A DNA stretch of 64,000 bases from Heterohyrax brucei (lineage: Eukaryota; Chordata; Mammalia; Hyracoidea; Procaviidae), in assembly GCA_028571685.1 (NCBI GenBank), contig CM053146.1, positions 115,853,431 through 115,917,430 on the forward strand, given 5' to 3'. Positions 10,892-23,139 of this stretch are shown here, one piece after another. Under the pieces are notes generated by a model. The model did not search any database and was not told the origin of the DNA. It was given only the letters and a program-made list of their open reading frames with translations. The stretch's first letter is position 1; the number at the start of each line of letters is the position of its first letter. A program made the position numbers and the translations under genes.

Positions 10892-12130
10892 CTAAAAGGC
10901 CACCACAAAAAAAGAAACCCAAAGGATAAATCAGAGAGTACAAAACAGTTTTAAGCTGAAAATTTCACTGAGGGACTTCTGGCCCCACAGCCATACCTGA
11001 TTTCAAATCTTCTGCACCATAGCAATGTTAAAAGAACCCCAAGGACACCACAGTTTGGAATGCTGCAGAATCAAGATGAAGCAGATTGTCTATAAAAATA
11101 TCAAAAGGCCTAGTTAGCAAACAGAAATACACACAGCTAGCTCACTCTGGAAGTCAATACAGCCCTACAGTTGCCGCCTTTCCAATGTGATGGATTTTTT
11201 ATTATAACTCAAATTTCAATAATAAGTTCAAATAAGAAATTAAGAGGCATTTTAAAATGTTAACTTACCTTACCCAAAGAAATTGAACTAAATACTCTGG
11301 GTTAAGTTTTGTAAATATCTCAAAGATGCTGACTTCTTTCACCCAGTATCAAAGGTGGCAATTTTTTAATTATTGACGGTCGCCTATTTTGGTCGCCTAT
11401 TTTCAGTATGCAAATTCCTTTGCAATGTTAATCGATGAATTGCAGACACAAAATTTCCCTCAGAAATTCAACAGCTCTAAAAAAATTATTACTACAGTGA
11501 TATACACGAAAAAACAGGTAATATTTCATCCATTCTACATACACACTTCAGTGATTTAGAAATCCTATAGCTTTTGAAATGTTGGCAAAATATTTAGCAA
11601 TTCATAACAAATGTTTCTATGACATACAAAGGATGAGCAAATTCCTGCTTTAAAAAAAAATGCCTTTTTTCCCCTGACATTCCCCACATTTATGTTATCT
11701 AAACTGTAAACTTTTTGAGCCCAAAGATTAGTTACCAAGCACACTGACCTCATTCGGCTCAGTGTTCTCTCAGAATCACAGCAAATGGGGCAATAATCAC
11801 AGCTGATAGTCTTCGTAGGTACACTAAAAAAATGGTAACAAGAAATCATACACTGTTCATTACCTCTACAGGGTGGCTCTGAGTCACAATCGACTCGACA
11901 GCAACAGGTTTGGTTTTTGTTCCATTTACGTAGTCCATGATGAGACCAAATTAAATAACTGTGAAGAGAGGATAGTAGGGACCTGATGTCCAATCCCCCT
12001 TCTCCACTCTCATAGTTATCCAGTGGATGAAGGAACATCTTAGATAACAAATACAGAAATCAACTCAAGAAATGTCCTCTCTTTCAACAAACAGGAGGTG
12101 AAATTTCTCATACCAGTGAATGACAGGTAT

Positions 12131-12646
12131 CATGGATTGAACTGTGTCCCCCCAAAAATATGTGTAGTCACGTGGCTGGGCCCTGATTCCCAGTATCTTG
12201 TCACTGTCCTCCATTTTGTAGTTTTCCTATGCTGTATGTTAAAGGATTAGGGTGGGACTGTAAATCCCTTTATAAGGTCACCTCCCGGCTCCACTGTAAA
12301 GGGAGTTTCCCTGGAGTACGGATTGCCCATCCCTAATCCTTTCATCCTGCAAGAGATACAAGGAAAGAGACGCAGGCTGAGAATTGGGAACCTCATACCA
12401 CAAAGCAAGCAGCACCACGGAAAGAGCACGTCCTTCAGACCTGAATTCCTGTGCCAAGATGTTCCCTGGACAAAGACTGATGCAATATCTGACTTCCCTC
12501 CAGAGTTGACAAGGGGAAAGCCTTCCCCTGGAGCAGACACCCTGAATATGGACTTGTAGTCTACCGGACCGTGTAAGAATAAACCTTCCTTTGTTAAAGC
12601 TGTCAACTCTGTGGTATCTCTGTTAGAGCAGCACTAGCTGACTAAA
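12131..12646 (+). mobile_element. MaLR-type LTR, solo
   Basis: About 515 bp beginning ATCATGGATTGAACTGTGTC and ending CTAGCTGACTAAAGA, with a polyadenylation signal in AAGAATAAACCTTCC about 70 bp before the end. The same LTR family occurs at 49614 (+), 51213 (+, older variant) and 60437/61625 (-). No internal retroviral sequence is attached. Confidence 0.8.
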
Positions 12647-12835
12647 GAGTTAGAAGACATGGTTGTTTAAGTCCCAAAGCTGCATTCCTTCCTTGAACCA
12701 ATTTAACCTCTCTGAATCCTAGTTTCTTTATCTTTAAAATAAAGGTAATAAAAGCACGTAACACACCAAGTACTGTGCCTAGTACATGGTAAGCACTAGA
12801 AAAACGGAAGCTGTTACTACTAACAAATTTTTATT
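12647..12835 (+). mobile_element. MIR fragment
   Basis: TTTAACCTCTCTGAATCCTA, GTTTCTTTATCTTTAAAAT and TGTGCCTAGTACATGGTAAG follow the MIR consensus order. It abuts the LTR on its left. Confidence 0.75.
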
Positions 12836-13264
12836 CTTCTTACTATTATTATACTCTACCTGCCAGAGCTAGACAAGTTATAGCCCATTTTAGAAACATT
12901 TCATTTACTTTAATAGACATAAATAAATAAATGAAGCATCTGAAATATCTCCACTTAATAAAAAGATCACATTCATAACTAAGTATATCTAATGACACAT
13001 CAGTGCTAAAAAACAAAAGCTTTCCTTGGATGCAGGAAAGAAAAGTTTGACTAAAATTTAAATTTAGCTTAGATGTTCAGGGCAGGAAATATTTCAGAGC
13101 AAATTCATTCAGTTTTTCATTTTAATACTCTATGCCCTCTTTATTCACCTTGCAAACACATAAATCTTTCGCTAATTAGTTTAAGCAAATCTATGCGGAC
13201 TTTAAGAAAAACATTTTGGATAAGTAAGTGAAAAAGTAACCTGCAGAATCCATTCACCTTTAAA

Positions 13265-13521
13265 GAAGCCTATACAGAGTCTGCACACATGGAAGCATTT
13301 TCCAATAAAGTGAAAACAAAACCTAGAGACTGGGAGAAAATTTGAGGAACCATCTATCTGATAAGAGGTTAATAGCCTGAATATTTAAAGAACTCCAATG
13401 TAACAAAGAGAAAAACAACTCAATCAAAAAACGGCATATGGTGTAACTCAGATATTGAACAAAGAAGATACATGAATGGTCCATAAGCACATGACAAGAT
13501 GCTCAACATCATCAGTTACGT
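13265..13521 (+). mobile_element. Old L1 ORF2 fragment, left half
   Basis: Degraded L1 ORF2 sequence (GGGAGAAAATTTGAGGAACC, CTGATAAGAGGTTAATAGCC, ATGCTCAACATCATCAGTTA) that continues after the RTE insertion at about 14455. The interruption shows the order of insertion: L1 first, RTE second. Confidence 0.75.
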
Positions 13522-14440
13522 TGCTCTTGTTGTTAGGTGCTGTCCAAGTCAGTTCTGACTCAGTGGCCCTGTGAACAACAGAATGAAACACTGTCCGGTC
13601 TTGTGCCATGTACACAATCACACAATCATTTTTATGTTTATGTCCATTGTTGTGGCTACCGTGTCAACCCATCTGGTGGAGGGTCTTCCTCTTTTTCGCT
13701 GACCCTCCACTCTACCAAGCATGATGTCCTTCTCCAGGGACTGATCCTTCCTAATAACATGTCTGAAGTATGTAAGACACAGTCTTGCCATCTTTGCTTC
13801 CAAGGAGCCCTCTGGTTGTACTTCTTCCAGAACAGATTCGCTTGTTCTTTTGGTGGTCCATGGTCCATTCAATATTCTTCTTCAATGCCACAATTTAAAG
13901 GTATCAATTCTTCTTCTGTCTTCTTTGTTCATGGTCCAACTTTTACACAGATATGATGCAACTGTAAATACCATGGCTTGGGTCAGGAGCATTTTGCTCT
14001 TCAAGGTGCTATCTTTACTTTTGAATACTTTAAAGAGGTCCTTAACAGCAGATTTTCCCAATACAATGTATCTTTTGGTTTCTTGACTGCTGCTTCCATG
14101 ATTGTTAATTGTGGACCCAAGTAATACTAAATCCTTGATGACTTTAATCTTTTCTCCATTTATGACAATGCTGCTTACTGGTCGAGTTGTGAGGATTTTT
14201 GTTTTCCTGATGTTGAGGTGCAATCCATACTGAAGGCTATGGTCCTCGATCTTCATCAGTATGTCTCTCAAATCTTTTTCATTGCCAGCAAGTAAGGTGG
14301 TTTCGTCTGCATAATATAGGTTGTTAATGAGTTGTCTTCTCATCCTGATGCCTTGATGCCTCATTCTTCTTTGTCTTATCCAGCTTCTCAGATTATTTGC
14401 TCAGCATACACATTAAAAAGCTATGGTGAAAGGATACAAC
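13522..14440 (-). pseudogene. RTE-clade LINE reverse transcriptase, 3' part (dead)
   Basis: Minus-strand reading gives the end of a BovB/RTE-type reverse transcriptase: NNLYYADETTLLAGNEKDLR (a YADE variant of the usual YADD catalytic motif), a LHLNIRKTKI segment, VLLGSTINNHGSSSQE and SWTMNKEDRRRIDTFKLW. A second frame then gives ESVLEEVQPEGSL and RGRPSTRWVD, the usual C terminus. A frame break near 13880 separates the two parts. It ends in the RTE 3' terminus at 13522-13590, whose last bases match the AfroSINE tail. It lies inside an older L1. Confidence 0.88.
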
Positions 14441-15290
14441 CCTGATGCCATCAAGTCAACTCAGACTCACAGCTGACCTTACGTCATTAGGGAGACGCAA
14501 ATCAAAATCACAGTGAGATACTACCTCATCCCCACTAGAACAGCTATGATATAAGAAAGAAAATACCAGGTATTGGCAAGGATGTGAAAAACTGGAACCC
14601 TCATCCACTGCTGGTGGTAACGCAAAATGGTACAACTACTATGGGAAACAGTTTAGAAGTTCCTCAAAAAGTTAAACCTGGAACTAATGTATGACCCTGC
14701 AATCCCAATCCCAGGTATACGCCCAGAAGAACTGAAGGTAAGAATGTAACAGAAACTTGTACACCACTGTTCAACTGAAGCACTATCCATTCACAACAGA
14801 CAAAAGGTGGAAAGCAATCTAAATGTCTACCAACATATGACTGGGTAAGCAAAATTTGCTACATCTGCTATATAAATACAATAGAGTACCTGGTAAATTT
14901 CAAACTGCTACCCCTTAGATTATTACTATATATAGTGAAATATTATTACTCAGCCATAAATGGAAACCCAGGTAGTGTCATGGTTAAGTGCTATGGCTGC
15001 TAATCAAAAGGCTGGCAGTTCTAATCTACCAGGCACTCCTTGGAAACTCAACGTGAGTAGTTCTACTCTGTCCTATAGCACTATGAGTTGGAATCAACTC
15101 AATGGTGGTGGGTTTGGTTTTGGTTTACAAAGAGAAATGAAGTCCCAATAACTTGCCATGACATTTATGAACTCTGAAAACATTAGGCTGAGTAAAATAA
15201 ATCAATCCCAAAAGGACAGATATTATATGATCCCATGTATATGATATATGCAAATACAGAATAAAGCTTATTAACTAGTTACCATGGGGA
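14441..15290 (+). mobile_element. Old L1 ORF2 fragment, right half
   Basis: Continues the L1 interrupted at 13521: GACGCAAATCAAAATCACAG, CCCACTAGAACAGCTATGAT, TATTACTCAGCCATAAA, then after the SINE AGAGAAATGAAGTCCCAATA and CAGATATTATATGATCCCAT. It is broken by stops throughout. Confidence 0.85.
14962..15127 (+). mobile_element. AfroSINE inside L1
   Basis: Full SINE ending GGTGGGTTTGGTTTTGGTTT. It splits the L1 coding motif between CAGCCATAAA and AGAGAAATGA. Confidence 0.92.
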
Positions 15291-15307
15291 GTAGAACCAA
15301 AGAACAC

Positions 15308-15460
15308 AATCAATTGCCAATGAGTTGATTCTGACTCATAGTGACCTTACACGGCAGAGCAGAACTATGCCACGGAGTTTACAAAGAGCACCTGGTGGAT
15401 TTGAGCTGCTAACCTTTTAGTTAGCAGCCACAGCACTTAACCACTATGCTACCAGGGTTT
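15308..15460 (-). mobile_element. AfroSINE
   Basis: Reverse copy from CAATTGCCAATGAGTTGATT to TGCTACCAGGGTTTC, with all internal blocks present. Confidence 0.92.
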
Positions 15461-15555
15461 CACGTAACAATAAAAAAAATGAAAACAAATTGAAAAATGT
15501 TTACCTTTTTTTCTAAATTCTTGAACAATTTAAAAATCACTCTAGTTAACTTACC

Positions 15556-15720
15556 GGGGACCCTGATAGTGCAGTGGTCAAGGGTGCAGCTGCTAACCAA
15601 AAAGGTCCATAGTCTTAATTCATCAGCTAGCTGTTCCCTGGAAACCCTATGGGGCAGTTCTACTCTGTCTACAGGGTTGCTGCAAGTCAGAACTAACTTG
15701 ATGGCAAAGGTTGTTTTGGC
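15556..15720 (+). mobile_element. AfroSINE
   Basis: Head GGACCCTGATAGTGCAGTGG, tail GCTGCAAGTCAGAACTAACT, ending in a TTGTTTTGG tract. Confidence 0.9.
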
Positions 15721-15829
15721 TTAGTGCTTTACGGCCCAGCAGTTCACGCCTTCAAACTTATCTGTGTAGAATCTAACACAGGAACTTCTTACATTAAATT
15801 TTCTAAATATCTGTGATTCTTTATTAGTA

Positions 15830-16422
15830 TGTTCATACTTGGGATATTCGTACTTTTTCCTTTTTTTCATGATTATGTTCAGTAAGTGTTTACCAGTTTA
15901 ATATTTTTACCAAACTCTTTCCAAAAACCAATCTCTTGTATTTATTACTATCTTCATTTTTATGCATTCTAATTCATAAATTTCTGCTTTCAACTTTGCT
16001 AATACCTTCTTTCTGCTTTCTTTTAGTTAACTTTGCTATATTTTTTGGCTTCCTGAATTCCTCTCTTTTCTTAAGTAATTTGTTTCAAACTATAAATTTT
16101 CCTCTGACTACCACTTTCACCCTATCCTGTAAGTACTAACACATGGAATTTTTATTATCACTATTCTATGATTGATTTTTTAATTTCTCCTTTGACCAAA
16201 GTATTAATTTTTCAAATAAAAAACATTTATGATGTCCTTTGTTATACAGTTCCAATTAAGAATAGAGAGTACAATTTGCTTACATTATCTGTACTTTCTG
16301 GATTTGCCTGGGATTTCCTTTGAGGCCTAATAGGTATTCTTGAAAAAGAGTTTTCGTTGTTTCCAGGGCACACTGTTTGATATGCTAGGTATCATGTTAT
16401 TAATATACACTATGTCATTACG
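15830..16422 (-). mobile_element. Old L1 ORF2 fragment
   Basis: T-rich antisense L1M ORF2: TATAAATTTTCCTCTGACTA, ACCCTATCCTGTAAGTA, TTTCTCCTTTGACCAAAGTA. Short open frames here are by-products of the low-GC composition. Confidence 0.6.
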
Positions 16423-16424
16423 AA

Positions 16425-16648
16425 GGAACCCTGGTGACACAACCACTAAATGCTGAGCTATTCACCAAAAGGTTGGTGCTTCAAACTCAGAGGCAGCTCA
16501 AACCCACACATGGCTCCACAGGAGGAAGACCTGGTGACGTGTTCCCATACAAATGACAGCCTAGAAAACGCTGTGGCACAGTTCTACTCTGTCATCCAAA
16601 GTCATTATGAGTTGGAATCAACCATGGCACTTAACAATAATCACAATT
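16425..16648 (+). mobile_element. AfroSINE, long variant
   Basis: Head GGAACCCTGGTGACACAACC, an extra middle block (TGGCTCCACAGGAGGAAGAC), tail TATGAGTTGGAATCAACC and CACTTAACAATAATCAC. The extra block is shared with other long copies in this window. Confidence 0.85.
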
Positions 16649-17803
16649 TAAAGACTAGAAAACTTTTCTAGAATTTCAAGCCTTCCTGCATTGTGGGAAA
16701 TTCTTCTTTAAAGTCTTGAAAAATACTTCTGCCAATTTATTCTGTTCTTTTCTTCAGAGTTACCAGTTACGGGCGCATGCTAGATATACTACCATTCCTC
16801 ACTAGTCTTTCTTTTTATTCTTTCCATTTTGAATCACTTGAATTTCTCACGCTTGGCTTCATTATCCCCAGCTGTAATGAATATCTGCAGTTTTGAAAGT
16901 ATCCTTCATTTCTATAGTGACTGCATTTTCTTCTTTCATTTGGCACTCTAGTTCCATCACTCAGCTCATTCTTACATCCTTCTGTTGTCTCACATTTATT
17001 TCTACAGCTTTTGTATTTCATCTTTGAATCCTGTTTTCAGAGGCCATGTCTCCCCCAACTCTCCCTTCCCCACATGATTTGTTCATAATTTTCACCTACT
17101 CTGCTATTTTGAAAATGTTTATCATTAACATTCTTCCCCAGACACATGACTCCTTACTGTACCAGCCTCTCTGGTTCACAGCCTCTATGCCATATAGCAC
17201 AGATATGGGGAAAAGATAATTTAGACCTCTCTCCAGCTAACCAAGATCAGTAACTATAAGGCCTCTCACTGCTGGTTTCTCCTCCACTTGGACTTTCTTA
17301 CAAAAATGATAAGACTGCATACTCAGTCTCACCTTTCCTGCCACTCAGGGAACACAATGCATATGCCCAGCTTTGCCATTCCAAAGCATGGGGGTTATTG
17401 GTTTGGTCCTCAGGTGTGCCACCTACTTGGGATAAAACTCCTCCCTTCCCTTTCCCTAAGTTCTATAAAGGACATGATCCTTCCATGACATTCTCACTTG
17501 TCCTGGTTCAATTTTCACTGCATTTAATAGCACTTAAACGTATACTCTGATCACAAGGTTATAGTAGATATCAACAATTGAGTTTCCTTTCTGCTGCTCA
17601 TTCTCCTTATTCTTTTGGGTTGATTTTGAGTGAAGACAAGACAGAGTTGTCAGAACTCTGCCATCATTAACTAGAAACATCATTTAAAATTCTGTACAAC
17701 AAAACATACCATAAAAACATCACGATCACAAAACATATTTACTACCTGGTTTTTCACAACAAACATTTCTTTCAACATAATTCTCTGTTTTCACTTTAAA
17801 GAA

Positions 17804-17979
17804 TCAAAAACAAAAACAAAAAAACAAACCTGTTGTTGTTGAATCCACTCTGACCCATAGCGACCCTACAGAGCAAACTAGTACTGCTCCATAGTTTCCA
17901 AGGAGTGCCTGGTGGATTCAGACTGTCAACCTTTTGGTTAGCAGCCATAGCTCTTAACTACCATGCTCACCAGGATTTC
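17804..17979 (-). mobile_element. AfroSINE
   Basis: Perfect 10-bp duplication CTTTAAAGAA (17794-17803 and 17980-17989) brackets a reverse copy with an A-rich AAACAAAAACAAA tail. Confidence 0.93.
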
Positions 17980-18394
17980 CTTTAAAGAAGCAACATTCAA
18001 TTAAAGAAGTTATTAAATATGAATTTAATTCACCTAGTCTATGTCTAAATTCATGTAATTCGTTTCATACATGTACTTATTAAACACTTGTGAATATATC
18101 CTTTGCTTAGCAGTTATGAAAGATATAATGCTTATCAAATATAATTTCTACCTTTAGAAGATTATAGTCTGTGAGATGAAGTTCATTAGAAAAGCGGATA
18201 ATAAGGGACCTTACCTTTAACTCTCGGCACACTGGGTTCCTCTATCTCGCCAAGACTAAAAAAAGGCAGTTCTCTCTGCCAGATCATGGACCTCTTCCCA
18301 CTGAATGCCCCCTCTTCTGGCTAGCTCTCAGTTTAGTTGTCACACCATGTAGAAACCAAAAGCAGAGCTAGTTAGATCCCCTTCTGAGTTACTC

Positions 18395-18526
18395 TATGCA
18401 CTTCTCTATTTCAGCATTCATCACATTCTATGGTGACTGTCCATTCTTCTGTTGCCTTTCCCCCTAGCCAGTAAGCTCCCAGAGCGCCAAAGGGGTTTTC
18501 TGTTTATCATATCCCACGGCCTAGCT
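18395..18526 (+). mobile_element. L2 fragment, left part
   Basis: CAGTAAGCTCCCAGAGCGCC and the downstream AGAATAGTGTCTAGAAG (after the SINE, to ~18795) follow the L2 3' end pattern. The element is split by an AfroSINE. Confidence 0.5.
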
Positions 18527-18725
18527 GGAGCCTTGTGGTACAGTGGTTAAATGCATGGCTGCTGACCAAAAGGCTGGAGGTTTGAACTTGCCAGATGCTC
18601 TGCAGGAGAAAGATGTGGCAGTTTGCTTCCACGAAGATTTATAGCCTTACAAACCCTATGGGGCAATTCTACTGTGCCCTACACAGTCACTACGAGTCAG
18701 AATCCACTTGGTGGCAATGGATTTG
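18527..18725 (+). mobile_element. AfroSINE, long variant (cluster copy 1)
   Basis: GAGCCTTGTGGTACAGTGG head and the long-variant block GGAGAAAGATGTGGCAG plus AGATTTATAGCCTTACA. Inserted in an L2 remnant. Confidence 0.9.
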
Positions 18726-18825
18726 CCCAGAATAGTGTCTAGAAGTTAACAGGTGCTCCATCATTCCATGCTGAATGCATAAATAGATGCCTACTGACAG
18801 ACTGAGGAGCCCTTATAGCTCAGTG

Positions 18826-19038
18826 AGCCCTGGTGGTACAGTGGTTAAAGGAATTGACTGGTAACTACAAAATTCGATGGTTCAAAATCATGGCTCCAAA
18901 AGATGCAGCAGTTTGCTTCTGTAGATAGAGATTTATAGCCTTGGAATAGGTAACTATATGCCATGTATATGGGGTCACTGTTGAGTTGGAGTTGACTTTA
19001 CAGCAGCAGCAGTGGATTTGATTTTTGTGTTCTGAGTG
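18826..19038 (+). mobile_element. AfroSINE, long variant (cluster copy 2)
   Basis: Long-variant SINE bracketed by GCTCAGTG at 18818-18825 and 19039-19046. Confidence 0.85.
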
Positions 19039-19046
19039 GCTCAGTG

Positions 19047-19195
19047 GAGTTCTGGTGGCACAGTGGTTAAGAGATGAGCTGCTAACCGAAAGGTCAGCAG
19101 TTTGAGTCTAGAAATCCTACAGAACAGTTCTACTCTGTTCTAATATTATCACCATGATTTGGAATCGACTGACTGACAGTGGGTTTGTTTTTTTG
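19047..19195 (+). mobile_element. AfroSINE (cluster copy 3)
   Basis: Starts GAGTTCTGGTGGCACAGTGG directly after the previous copy and ends GTGGGTTTGTTTTTTTGG. Confidence 0.9.
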
Positions 19196-19392
19196 GTAGC
19201 TCCATGGTTAATTAAGACCTGGCTGCTACATGAAAGCCAGCAGTTTGAACTCACCAGCAGCACTGCATACCTGGCAAACGACTTCTGTAAAGACTATGGC
19301 GTAGGAAACCCCATGGGTGCAGTTCTACTCTGTCCTATAGTTATGTGTCAGAATCTACTTGACAGTACTCAACAACATCCGAACGTTGACAG
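19196..19392 (+). mobile_element. AfroSINE, long variant (cluster copy 4)
   Basis: Begins without a gap after copy 3 (TAGCTCCATGGTTAATTAAG) and ends CTTGACAGTACTCAACAACA. Probably landed in the T-rich tail of copy 3. Confidence 0.8.
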
Positions 19393-20599
19393 CAGACAAC
19401 TACACTCTCCCACTGATCATGAAATAATTTCAAAATCACCAAGTTAGTACTTCAAGTAGTGGACACAATTATTTCTAATAGCAACAGTCACTTATCAAGA
19501 GAAAGTTAATATAATTTATCTTTAAATTTTTTGAGTATTCCAGAACATATGATGAAGTAACATCAAATGCTGTATCATATAGGTGGCCAATAATTTGTTA
19601 CCTATTAATTATTTAGCAGCTAATGTTCAAAAAATACTAGAATTTATTAAAACAGTCTGCCTATTCAACTTCCTTCTAAGAATTCATTAATCTACTCAAC
19701 TGCCCTTCTGCCAGCATTTGTCTACAATGTGCCAAAGCTCTTGTGATCACCTCTACTCCTCTTATCCCACCACAGAGGTGTTTAATTTCGACATCCTATC
19801 AACATTTTCTCTTCAGTCTTAATTTTAAAAATGTACTTTTTATTAATTTTTCTGTTCCACTTCTGAGTTTCAATGTTTCTAAAGTCCTATTAAAAGCCAC
19901 CTTTTTATCATTCTTCCTTTAAAGCAGTTAACTATTTTCCAGTTTCAAATTCCTCTTTTAAAAACCTCAGTTTAATGTTAATCCCTTGATGTATTCAGGC
20001 TCACTTTATGTATCATAAAAAAAAAGAATAAGGAAAAATAGTCTTCCAACTTCTTTCCAATTGAGTTTTAATACCAAAATCACATTGTTTATAAGTTGGA
20101 AGTACCTATTTAGCTGGTCTCCTCTACATCAAGTCTTTTTTTTTTTTTTAAATAAAGAATAATTCATAACAAGTACACAAAGGCAGATTTCAGGAAAAAC
20201 TCTTTTTTTTCATTCTTTACTCCTAAGCTTAAACAACTGGAGTCCTTTGCCCACCTCAGCAAACAGGAAGTTAACATCATCTTTGCTCTTTGACACTCAC
20301 TGTAGGATATATAAAAGAAGATGGGAAATACATAACATAAAGTTCACACAATCTTAGCAAAATGTCTCATAGACCATAGCTTTTAGATGCTAACCTAGTT
20401 TTTAACTCACAAAGAAAGCTCTAACTAAGCTCTAGCTTTTAATAAATGACGGGTATCACTAAAAAAGGGGGCGTCTTAAGCAGACTAAATTTACTAAAGG
20501 CTCTAGTAGTTATCTTCAGCTGCAGAGACAAAAGTGAATCTACTGTATGTTCCTTTAAAGGAGACAGTGCAGATAATCAAGCATGTTAAAACACTGACA

Positions 20600-21300
20600 G
20601 AATATATATCCTTAAGTTTGGGGACCATGATCTTGGCAGACATCTAGCTCAACTGATGCTAACATAGCTTATAAAGAAAATGTTCCATGTTCTATTTTGG
20701 TGAGTAATGTCTGGGGTCTTAAAAACTTGCACTGGTCCCAACCTGTCTGGAGCAAGGGAGAATGAAGAAAACAAAAAACATAAAAGAAAGATTAGTCTGA
20801 AGGACTTACAGATCACAGCTACCACAGCCTCCACCAACTGAGTCCAGCAAACAAGATGGTCCCTTGCTACTATCACTGACTTCTGTCAGGGATCAAAACA
20901 GAGGACCCTGAAACAGAGCTGGAGAACAACGTATGACAGAATTCTAACTCACACAAGAAGACCAGACTTACTGGTCTGATAGAGACTAGAGAAAACACAA
21001 GATCACAGCTCCCATGCACCCTTTTAACTCAGTACTAATTAAATTACTCTCCTGAGGTTCACTCTTCAGCCAAAGATTAGACAGGCCCATAAAATAAGTG
21101 TCACACCAGCTCAGGAGCAAGGACAACAAGGCAGGGGGGACAGAAAGGCTTTAATGGGGAACTCAAGTTCAAAAAGGTGAGAGTGTTGACAAGCCACAAC
21201 CAAAGTCACAGAACAACATGTGTATTAATTGTTCAACAGCAAACTAATTTGTTCTGCAAACCTCCATCTAAAGTACAATAAAAAATAAATAAAAGAATGT
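20600..21300 (+). mobile_element. L1 3' UTR, plus orientation (left arm of inverted pair)
   Basis: CCATGATCTTGGCAGACATC, TAATGTCTGGGGTCTTAAAA, GAAACAGAGCTGGAGAACAA, ending AGTACAATAAAAAATAAATAAAAG. Homologous in reverse to 21440-22195. Confidence 0.75.
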
Positions 21301-21439
21301 AAGTCCTTATATAATTATTACAACAAAGCAAAAACACTTGTTATTAAGAACAGACACCATTCAAGTTTTACAGAAATAATATATCCACAGCAACTGTGTC
21401 TATATACTGGAACTTAAGAATAAGAAATAGAGTTAGGCA

Positions 21440-22195
21440 TAAAATCTTTTTTTTTATTTTAATTTGTACTTTAGATGAAGGTTTACAGAGCAAGCCAGTT
21501 TCTCATTTAACAATTAATATAAGTACTGTTTTGTGGCACTGACTGCCAACCCTGAGACTTGTCAACACTCTCCCCTTCTTGACCTTGGGGCTCCCCATTA
21601 CTACCAGCCTTCTCATCTCCACCTGCCTTCTCGTCCTTGCCCCTGGGCTGATGTGTCCATTCAATTTTGTTTTCTTTTATGAGCCTCTCTATAATCTTTG
21701 GTTGAAGGGTGACACTCAGGAATGACTTCATAACTAAAGTATAAGGGTGCCTCGGGGCTATACTCCTAGCTTTTCCAGTCTCTTTCACACCAGAAAGTCT
21801 GGTTTTTTTTTGTGTGTGTGTGTATCAGTTAGAATCTTGTTCTACATTTTTCTCCAGCTCTGTCCTGGACCCTATATTGTGACCCCTGACAGAAGAGACA
21901 GTGGTGATAGCTGGGTACCATCTAGTTTGCTGAACTCTGTCTGGTGGAAGCTGTGGTCGTTGTGGTCTATTAGTCCTTTAGACAAATATTTCTTGTCCTG
22001 GGTTTTCTTCATTCTCCCTTGCTTCAGACAGGGTGGGACCCATGGAGTACCTTAGATGTCAGCTCACAACCTTGTAACACCCCAGACACTACTCATGAGA
22101 GCAGAATGCAGAACATTTCCTTTATAAACTATGTTATGCCTACTGAGCTGCATATTCTCCAAAACCATAATCTCTGCAGCCCTTAGTTATATATA
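21440..22195 (-). mobile_element. L1 3' UTR, minus orientation (right arm of inverted pair)
   Basis: Starts with a T tract (the reverse of the poly-A tail) and runs back through GAAGGTTTACAGAGCAAGCC, CTGGGTACCATCTAGTTTGC and TTGCTTCAGACAGGGTGGGA to ATAATCTCTGCAG. Contains GTGTGTGTGTGT at 21810. Non-coding. Confidence 0.75.
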
Positions 22196-22855
22196 AAATC
22201 TTTAAAACAAGAGAGAAATAAGAACTCCTTGATATTATATATGCCAAGTTTAATTGGGAAAACAAAACAATTTATGCAAACACAGATGAGTAAGATATCA
22301 GCAGGGAGAAAAGTAAGGAAGTTAAGCTTTTAACAAAGGCCAACAGCAACCACAAAGCAATTTGACGAAAATATGAACATTACTCTCTCTGGGACTGTCG
22401 CTGTCTCGCCTCCATGTGGAATCACTGTGTCATTACTATTCTTTTGATTCTCATGTTTCAGAAGAACGTTCATTTTACTGCCATAGCATTTTCTCCTAAT
22501 TGTTACCTGTAATTTGATATTCTACCACCTTTAAAGAGCTTAGACCGACAACATACCTTATCATGTTTTTAAAACTAGAATGAATTTGAATCCTCATAAT
22601 ATTCGTTTCCAATATAATGATTGCAAAGGAAAAGAATATTTACTTATCCCAAAAGGAGTGGCTCCTATTAAAACCACATTTGAGTCTCCTCCTTCAAGAT
22701 CTTAAAAATGTTTTTCCTCCAAGTTACGCCTTTTTGGAAATGTGTTCTAATTCAACTTGAAGGAACAAAAAAAAGTTAACTTTTTTAACAATGTTAAAAG
22801 TAATAAAGCCAGATCAAGGAATGAAAATCTGTCGACTGATGTGATTCAAAGAGGA

Positions 22856-22880
22856 AAAAAAAAGAGAGAGAGAGAGAGAA
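22856..22880. repeat. (GA)n microsatellite
   Basis: A-tract followed by about ten GA units. Confidence 0.9.
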
Positions 22881-23139
22881 TCTATTACCCAAAAATGTAA
22901 GCAACATTTATTATAAAGTTTAAATACTTAGAAATAAATCACATAAATAATAACGCTTATTAAATATTTATTATGTACCAAATACTGCGCTTAAACCCAC
23001 TGTACAAATCAGTTTACACTATAAATTTAAATTAAAATAATTTAAATGGTCTTTACACTAGTTTCTTACCTGACTGATTAGAAAGGCAACTACAGTTTAT
23101 GCAGCAATAAAGAGTACTCATTGGCTCTAGGGGGCACTG

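Noticed and set aside
13537..13956. 139-residue plus-strand open frame
   Set aside because: It lies antisense to the RTE reverse transcriptase remnant, which is clearly the real former coding strand.
22856..22880. Regulatory GA-box
   Set aside because: A simple microsatellite with an adjacent A tract; nothing around it suggests a promoter.
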